A DNA stretch of 64,000 bases from Cryptomeria japonica (taxonomy: Eukaryota; Streptophyta; Pinopsida; Cupressales; Cupressaceae), in assembly GCF_030272615.1 (NCBI RefSeq), contig NC_081409.1, positions 613,720,755 through 613,784,754 on the forward strand, given 5' to 3'. Within the stretch, counting starts at the first letter, position 1, and every line of letters starts with the position of its first letter. This document shows positions 57,167-64,000 of the stretch, one piece after another. The notes under the pieces were generated by a model. That model was not told where the DNA came from. It made no database searches and was given only the letters and a program-made list of their open reading frames with translations. Position numbers and translations under genes: made by a program.

Positions 57167-58746
57167 TGATAGTTTTGATACTTAGTGTAAGTATAGATCC
57201 AATAGCCAACAAGATGAGAGGGGGGGGTGAATCATACAAACTTAATCTTCCATAAAAACATCAGATTCAACCTCGATAACATATACTTCAGTAATATAAC
57301 CAAAACTGCTAAACATGCAAACTCAAAAGCATATAAACATCATAACACTCATAACACCAGATTTAACATGGAAACCCAAATAGGGAAAAACCACTGTGGG
57401 ATTTCAGACCCACTAAGAAATATACTCTTCTAGAGTATGCTCAGTTAAAAGCAAATCCTGTTAAAGATTACAAACACATTGCTAGATGTGACCCGGTTAA
57501 GGGATTTCCCTTAGATCTGTTAGGATCTTCACCTTGTTAGAAGTGACCTTGTTAAAGGATTTCAAACACTCAATCAGAATGTCACCTTGCTAGAGGGTTT
57601 TACAAATAAGACTGTTAAGTCCACTCGGTTAAAAGATTTTCTATCACTTTCACAAAATAACAGTAATAAAAATCTATTTGCAACTTCACATCTAAAATGC
57701 TAAAGCAGATTCTTATTTGCTCAATAAAATCTAGACATAGAACTAATCTTGTCCATCTGCTGGGCTTCTATACTCTATTATTCAAACAGGTCTTCAAGCT
57801 TCTATGCTCGGTAATCACTATGTAGCATCCCTGTGCATACATTTGCCCACATGCATTGTTTATCAATAGCTCCCTATTTATAAACAATTCTCCAACCGCT
57901 TAATCTCCTTGATCACATTTCCCATGATCAATCATAGCCATTAGATCTTCAAACTTGTCCAGGTTTAATGTATCCTTTGATCTGAAAAACGTTTTACCCT
58001 GCCTTGGAACTTGCATACATTTCTTGGAACTTGTGCTAGGGTAATGCGGTTCAATCTGTGCTGTAGATCTTCATGCCGATTTTCCTTTGCCATAGATTCA
58101 TTAACAAACTTCATGCACGACATACCAATCATTTAATCAGTTCTAGCTCATTAGCTTCCTTCATTAAATAACACATGTAACCATTTAATGTATTATGTTA
58201 CAGCTCGGTTACAACTTGGTAACAACTCGGTAACAACTTGGTTATAACTCGGTAAATACTAAACTTCACTCAGTAGACATTCTGCCTTCATTAACCGATA
58301 GTGATAACCTTAGGGTTTACCGACTAGGTTCTTTGCTCGGTAACATAGTATAGTATTAACCTTACAATTTACAACATATATATGATGTTAAAACAATATA
58401 AACATCATGATCTCATCATTGTCTGACTCGGTAATAGTTTCCCATTGAATACCTTATTCATCCCCTTATTTATCATATTCTTTCTATGTCTTTTACCGAC
58501 ATCTTTATACTCATCAAATCATACTTCTCAAGATATGGCAACATCATACTGAATTAGAAAATCAATTTCTTGACATCAATGACAAAATAATAATATTAAG
58601 ACAATAAACATCCTTAATCAGTTATATCCATAATCATCAACAACCTTCTCAATATCCTTATTGAAATGCCAACAATCTCCCATTGTCTATTATAATGCCA
58701 AATGCCAACAATATCCCATTGTTTGTTATAATGCCAAATGACAGCA
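57167..58746 (-). repeat. 5' LTR of copia element 3
   Basis: This 1580-bp LTR is intact over the segment deleted from the 3' LTR. Its outer edge reads TGACAGCA where the 3' LTR has TGCCAACA, two changes. The 36-bp junction units are at 58664-58699 and 58700-58735. A TTTATAAA box (about 57878-57885) would drive minus-strand transcription. Confidence 0.88.
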
Positions 58747-58751
58747 TAAAG

Positions 58752-59190
58752 AAATATTTAAAAGTACATTATCTTATTGAGCTTCTCTTTGTTTCAAGAA
58801 TAGTTTTATATTATCTACGTAACAGGACCAACCACATGAAGGTGAAAGGTCATTTGGTCCCTCCCCCCCCACCCTCACATCACTCTCAATTCCCTATACC
58901 TGATCATATAACATTAATCATTCATTCATCCATTAATAACATACAACATTCATTCATTCGTCCATTAATAACATATAACACTCATTCATTCATCCATTAA
59001 TAACATATAACATTCATTGTTTCTGTTTTTACATATTATCAAAAATATGGTTGTCATAACATGATTACAATCACTTTTTTTTGTTTCTTTTTTGTAGATA
59101 AATATTGAAGAAGTGGAGTATCATTTTATAAATCATCTGTACCCCCTTTAGTTGTTTTGCCCTCTAGTCATGATCTCAATGTATGCCTAG
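58752..59190. other. unassigned sequence downstream of the multi-exon gene
   Basis: I see no coding sequence here. It contains a run of C (58863-58870) and the 32-bp tandem repeat (58917-59011). It may be the 3' flank of the minus-strand gene. Confidence 0.5.
58917..59011. repeat. three tandem 32-bp units
   Basis: Units contain CATTCATTC(A/G)TCCATTAATA followed by ACATA(C/T)AAC, beginning near 58917, 58948 and 58980. A partial ATTCATTG follows. Confidence 0.82.
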
Positions 59191-60894
59191 TCATGTACTC
59201 ATGACATGGAGGCCGTTGCAAGGGAGGTCTGCTACAATAACAAATAAATGTTAAATTGATATGTTTTATTATTATTGTTAAAAGTATTTCATTAATTAAA
59301 AGAACATTAGAGTGGTGCTCTTTACCTGATGGGACCACATCATGTTCCTGATCTTGTCTTATAGCCTCATGCTCAACATGTTGAACACCCTCTAAATCCT
59401 CTAGAGTTGAAACATGAAAGGTTACATTAATTAATACACCAGTTGCAATTAAATATGTTTAAAAGAACATTAGAGTGGTCCTCTTTACTTGATGGATCCA
59501 CATCATGTTCCTGATCTTGTCTAGCCTGATTATGCTCAACATGTTGATCATGGTCTACATGCTCTAAAGTTGAAACATGGAAGGTTAAATTAATTTTACA
59601 CCAAATGCAATTAAAGATGTTTAATTATATTAATCCATAATGCATTATGCATAGAACATGAATACATCCAGTACCGTGATGCACATGACCATGACCTTCA
59701 TTTGCAGGTTGTGCTCCACCCTCACTAGGTTCCATTCTAATGTCATGTGCAGTATTATCATTTCTTGCCTATTTAAAACAAATAGGCACATAATTAATTT
59801 ATGGTGGAAATTAATATTGAATAGATTTCACAAGTATTCATTTTTAAATAAACTTCATTGATTTTATTTACCGGTGTGTTAGATGCAGTGGAAGCTTGTG
59901 TTTTCTGAGTCAAGAGTCTTAGGCATTCAAACATGACTACATAGCCTTGCTAGAAGGAAATCTTCAAGTCCTCTTCTGTGAGCACTCTCTTGAATTCAGA
60001 GCCCTGCATTTTTGCATAAGATCATGAATTTTTCTTCTATGGTGTGATTAAACCAAAATTGTTTGCAATTTATTGTTTGGATGCAATATTTCATTTAGTG
60101 ATACTAACAATTTGTGCGATTAATTTTATATAACCACCAGAGACAAGTTTGTGCTACTCGTGTTTTCTACTCTTTCCTTTATTGCCTTCGATGTGTCAGA
60201 TAGCCTATGAAAAGTTTGAAATATGCTAGATTATGTTAAAAAAAAGAGTAATTAATATATAATTACATTGTTGATAGTGTCACATACCTTCCTTGGCCCG
60301 GTGGTGTCTTTCCTTTTTTCTTTTCAGCCTTCTCCTTTCCATCCGACACTAGGTCCTTTCACTCCCTCTTTGGAATCATGGGGGGGTGCTCATAATTTTT
60401 TTTCTTCTCTAAATGTGACATATATTGGTCCCTCACATACTTTTGATAGGTACCTAGTTTCTTAAGGACCTTGGTTCGGTTGAATGTGTTATTACCGAAC
60501 AAAACAACTAAATGGTTAATGATATCATCTTTTAAATCATCATTTTGGGCATTCCACCGTGTATGTATGGTGGACCCGAAGATCTCCAATGTAATATCAT
60601 TTAGATTTTTATAGAAAACATCATTTCTTGCAAAAAGATCATGGGATCATTAGTCTAAAAAGAGTGATCAATAAGTAATTTTCAATTGGATTATATATAA
60701 TAATAATTAAAACATTTTAAAGTACCTAGGACCTTCTCTATCTTTATGGGAACAAAATCCTTCATCACCACAAATGTGATCGGAAATGTTCACGTACTAG
60801 TAATACAGAAAGATCCAAAAAATGCTACTAAAACATCACCAGTACTAGTGGCCTTTGCATCCCTAGGTACATGTCCTAACACATGTTCTAGCAT
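59191..60894 (-). pseudogene. decayed multi-exon gene, helical protein of unknown function
   Basis: Seven blocks read on the minus strand are joined by GT-AG sites: 60894-60726, 60654-60288, 60204-60135, 60003-59872, 59768-59675, 59563-59489, 59400-59326, then a last block from 59231 with a stop at 59191. Reading phase agrees at every junction. Block 2 encodes a helical region (HTRWNAQNDDLKDDIINHL, KYVRDQYMSHLEKK, PPMIPKRE), a layout like the central part of plant transposase-associated (Transposase_24-like) proteins, judged by eye. Later blocks are polar and His/Gln-rich. The two 75-base exons (59563-59489, 59400-59326) are a duplicate pair. In-frame stops lie in block 1, at the start and middle of block 2, and in block 4. 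It could be a host gene relic or a captured transposon gene. The first exon may lie further upstream. Confidence 0.55.
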
Positions 60895-61085
60895 TTGTTC
60901 ATGGCCAGAGGGTGTAGTATGTGATGCCTACATGCTACACGTGTTGTTGATATTTTAATCAACAATATAGGCATGAATGATGGGGTTGGATGATGTGATA
61001 TATACACAATAAGATCAGGATCAACACTTGAACCAACCCTTACTCCCCGAGCAATGCCTGCAGTGCCCTGATCATGGTCAATAGA
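60895..61085. other. unassigned sequence upstream of the multi-exon gene
   Basis: This short stretch lies between the first recognised minus-strand exon and element B. I cannot identify a promoter or start exon in it. Confidence 0.4.
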
Positions 61086-62021
61086 TATTGGAAATTGACA
61101 CTCAATTGGTTGGTTTCACTATGTTGTCATTGATGGCAACATGTTATCTTGTCCCGGATTCATTTTTTGGTTTAGTTGTGTATCGACAGGCACTTCATAG
61201 ACACTACATTGGCACCGACACTGGCAGGACAAAAGGATTTCTTTGGTTACCAGCAATGCAAGTCGACATGGTTTAGAATATGGTCATCAGTATTGGAGGC
61301 CGACATCTCTTGGATTCGATATCGGCAATTGTTTTTTATATTCATGCATTCATGTTATCTAGTCAACATGTAATTTGATATTGTAATTATCTTTGTAAGC
61401 CGACACAAGGCATGATAAGTTGTATAGGGTATATATGTCAGTTTAATAGATCATTTTGTGATCATCATGCGAATATGTAATTGTAACTAGATAATGAAGG
61501 ATATGTGAAATATATCAAAGAGATTATGTATGTGAGGATATTTATGTAAGGGTTATTCCGGTAAAGGGTTTAGGGTTTCAAACCATAATAGACAGAGCTT
61601 AAACCAGAACTGTATTTTGGCATAGAAGATGCTATCTTAGTAGTTCAACACATCTCTGAATTGTTGTCTAGATTTATTTGTAGTCAATGAGGCTCCATTT
61701 GTGATTGAGCAGTGTGCTCTAGGCTGTAAGCCTTCCTGCAAGTACAAACCCCTTATATTTTGTAATATATCTTAATATGGCTAGTAGATTGATATTGTGG
61801 GTCACAAATACCACTATGGTTTTCCTCTTTGAGGTTTTCCATGCATAATTCCGTGTGTTATGGTTCTCATTTATGTGATTGGCTTATTGGTTGCTTTAGT
61901 TCTTTCAATTCTGTATGTACCAGTATATCGGTTGGTGTATGCATGTTTTAATAAGGCTAAAATTGATCATTCCTGTATAACACCGATCCACCGCCGCCCC
62001 TCTCAATGTTATTGGTTTCCA
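61086..62021 (+). repeat. 5' LTR of element B
   Basis: This 936-bp LTR aligns with 41824-42739. The terminal TG of the family is TA here (TATTGGAAATTG). It ends near TTTCCA before the primer site. Confidence 0.85.
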
Positions 62022-62024
62022 AAA

Positions 62025-62038
62025 ATTGGTATCAAAGC
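62025..62038 (+). other. primer-binding site, element B
   Basis: ATTGGTATCAAAGC differs by one base from the initiator-tRNA-Met site of the copia elements in this window. It is the main reason for linking this family to copia machinery. Confidence 0.82.
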
Positions 62039-62092
62039 TTTGTGCCTTAGAGGAAGTTTAACAGCTTGAGGAAGATCTTGAATCCCAAATCC

Positions 62093-63010
62093 ATGGATAT
62101 GGGTTTGGAGAAACAACTTGAGATGACACTTGAAGATTATGATGTTGAAAAGTTGAAGAACTTAAAGCTACAAGATGAATTGAATTATGCCAAGGAATTC
62201 ATTCTTGTCCTACAAGAGAGGTTATGATCTGGTCAAACTAGGAGGAATGAAGTTTTGCAAAGTTGGGATGATGAAGAGAAAGATGCACTTAAGGAACACT
62301 GCCATAAATTGTGTCAGGAAAACATGGTTATGAAAAATGAAATGCAAGCTATAACTATGAGGATATCTAAGGAGATTGAGGATAGAAATAAAATTGAATA
62401 AAATCTTAATATATCCCTGAAGAACAAATTTGAAGAATGTGGTAGGTTGGTTCATGAGAATTATATGTTGAGAATTGATTTAGTACAATCCCAGAGTAAT
62501 GAACAAGATCTTTAGAGACAAATGATAATTTTGAGAGAAGATTGAACTACTACAAGTGAGTATAAAGAAAAATTCAAGATTAGCTCAACACAGCTAGATG
62601 AGTTATTGAAGAGACAAAGGCGGATTGGAGATTCTAGTGGACTTGGATTTGAGCAAGGACAGAGTTTCGATACTGCTAATGAAGATTAAAACTAGAAGGC
62701 ACCGGTAAGGGAATTTAATGCTTATAAATTCAATGGCAGATGTTTTTGTTTGCAATAGATTTGGTCACATGGCTATATAATGTAGAAACAAAGAAAATCA
62801 GAGCCCTCATTCTGCTCCCATTAAAATATCCTAAATGCAATAAGTATGGTCACAAGACACAAGATTCCAGAATGAATGTTAAATTATATTCATGTAGAAA
62901 ATTTGGACTTATGGCTAATCAATGCAGGTCAAGGAATTCAAAGGAACAATGTTACATGTTATACATGTAATGAGGTTGGATATATTGCTAAATTATGTAA
63001 AGCATAAATC
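62093..63010 (+). pseudogene. element B ORF1: coiled coil plus zinc knuckles, degraded
   Basis: The ATG at 62093 opens a leucine/glutamate-rich frame (MDMGLEKQLEMTLEDYDVEK) with heptad spacing for about 150 codons, interrupted by stops near 62225, 62399, 62514 and 62543. The knuckle region (62750-63005) aligns with 24575-24860 of element A but has lost several Cys codons and is frameshifted (CYTCNEVGYIAKLC survives in part). The likely role is a structural, RNA-binding Gag-like protein (inference). I see no capsid domain of a known family. Confidence 0.72.
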
Positions 63011-63565
63011 AACTAGTTGGTAATGGAGGATCAAATGAGAAAGGGAAAGAGAAGGTTAGTGAAATACAACAAGATCATACTCAAAGATGAGTTGGGAAGA
63101 CTGAAGAACAATCATTAGATGAAAATGCACCGGTTACTTATTCGATAAAGGAGGTTTCTCCTGCACTAGCAAGTAGCTCATCGAGTAATAGAGGCAGATG
63201 CCTTAGGGTTAGGCAAAATTCATGAAGATGTTGCATATGCCCCCGGAAGAGATTCTAGAAGATGTTCTAGACATTGGAGATTTTTATCTGGCATGGATAT
63301 GTTTTGTTCGAGATCCAGTATCTTTCACCGACAGTCATTTATGTCAATGAAAGATTAGGGTTTTAACCAGAGGTTAAAAAGGTTGAATTCACTTCATTAT
63401 TGATCACCTTGCATTCAAAGCGATTTTAGAGTGATTAAGAGTGACTAAGAGCGATCAAAGGCATTTCAAAGCAATCAGATTTCTTCTTAAGTGATTTCAC
63501 CAGTGACCGGAAGATTTTGTTAAGGGTTTTCGCCGATAGTGATTAATAGGTATTTATCTTTAAAC

Positions 63566-64000
63566 ATGAAAGCGGGATCATCATCTATTCCTATCTTTAT
63601 TGCAATCCCAACTGTAGTAGAGTTCAAGGACCGCCCCAGGCTAATTTTCAAGTGGTATCCACATGTGGCTACCCTAGAAGATTTGGTTGGAGCATTTTCC
63701 CATGTTCCAGAGGGAGTTGTCTATGTTGAAGATTTTAGGGCATACATACACTATCACATTGAGGACTTGGTAACATTTGAAATAAAGGGTATGTACATGA
63801 GCAAGCTAATTGGGGAATCTCGAAAGATCAAACCAACATACAAGAACATTGAAGAATTAGGGTTTATCAACATTCTGAACATCCTAGAATTCAAAGATGA
63901 GATAATTAGGTATGTTTTGAGCAGAGTACATGCGGAGTTTATCTAGTTAGATAGAACTTACAAGATCACCAAAGAAGTCACCAGGGCAATCACTGGTTTA
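63566..64000 (+). pseudogene. element B ORF2, N-terminal part
   Basis: The ATG at 63566 opens a frame matching 38593 onward in element A, here without frameshift for 126 codons. It includes VYVEDFRAYIHYHIEDL, YKNIEELGFINILNILEF and DEIIRYVLSRVHAEF. A TAG at 63944 stands where element A has a Trp codon, and the sequence continues in frame (YKITKEVTRAITGL) to the end of the window. This copy gives the best view of the N-terminal domain, which I cannot assign to a named family with confidence. Confidence 0.75.

Larger units (their letters stand above)
50927..58746 (-). mobile_element. complete minus-strand Ty1/copia element 3
   Basis: This 7820-bp element has a 3' LTR (50927-52437), internal region (52438-57166) and 5' LTR (57167-58746). 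The flanking pentamers are TAGAG (50922-50926) and TAAAG (58747-58751), a duplication with one change. It is the same family as the plus-strand element at 2126-17644. The left LTR lacks about 70 bases present in the right LTR (near 58065-58135). It is the best-preserved copia in the window. Confidence 0.9.
61086..64000 (+). mobile_element. element B: second copy of the element A family (5' half)
   Basis: It begins with an LTR (61086-62021) matching the 3' LTR of element A. A copia-type primer site, an ORF1 with coiled coil and zinc knuckles, and the start of ORF2 follow. It runs out of the window. It supplies the 5' half that element A lacks here, so the two copies together define the family as LTR, coiled-coil/knuckle ORF1, novel ORF2, LTR. 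Confidence 0.82.

Overview
This window is plant nuclear DNA made almost entirely of transposable elements. The evidence is LTR retrotransposons with plant-type tRNA-iMet primer sites, a Tat-type Ty3/gypsy element, and an L1-type LINE carrying DUF4283-like, zf-RVT and RNase H domains. Deep nesting and heavy decay suggest a very large genome; a conifer or other gymnosperm is my guess, not something the sequence proves. I saw no rRNA or tRNA gene, CRISPR array or bacterial feature.

Layout from outside inwards. (0) A non-autonomous, copia-like element A runs from left of the window to 42739; only 24560-24974, 38160-41823 and its 3' LTR (41824-42739) belong to it. (1a) It is interrupted by minus-strand Ty1/copia DNA in a tandem arrangement: internal region 1 (1-1632), a shared LTR (1633-2125 plus 17650-18656), internal region 2 (18657-23066) and an outer LTR (23067-24559). 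(1b) It is also interrupted by a Tat-like gypsy element (24975-38154). (2) The shared LTR contains a plus-strand copia element (2126-17644). (3) The 5' LTR of that copia contains a gag-protease-only LTR element (2789-10683) with a perfect 5-bp target duplication, 1271-bp LTRs and the only long intact ORF in the window (1141 codons).

Right of element A lies an 8.05-kb L1-like LINE (42817-50866) bounded by a perfect 16-bp duplication. It carries an extra third ORF downstream of RNase H. A complete minus-strand copia follows (50927-58746). Then comes a decayed multi-exon minus-strand gene whose splice phases still agree (59191-60894). The window ends in the 5' half of a second copy of the A family (element B, 61086 onward).

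The most interesting signals are the accessory ORFs of unknown function in two unrelated element types (LINE ORF3; ORF2 of A/B), the A/B family itself (coiled-coil plus zinc-knuckle protein and a novel ORF, no polymerase), a hairpin presenting the polypurine tract with an apparent compensatory change between families, and the gag-protease element with a repeated GC-rich leader module. Apart from the 1141-codon ORF, every coding region is broken, largely by TAG and TGA codons.
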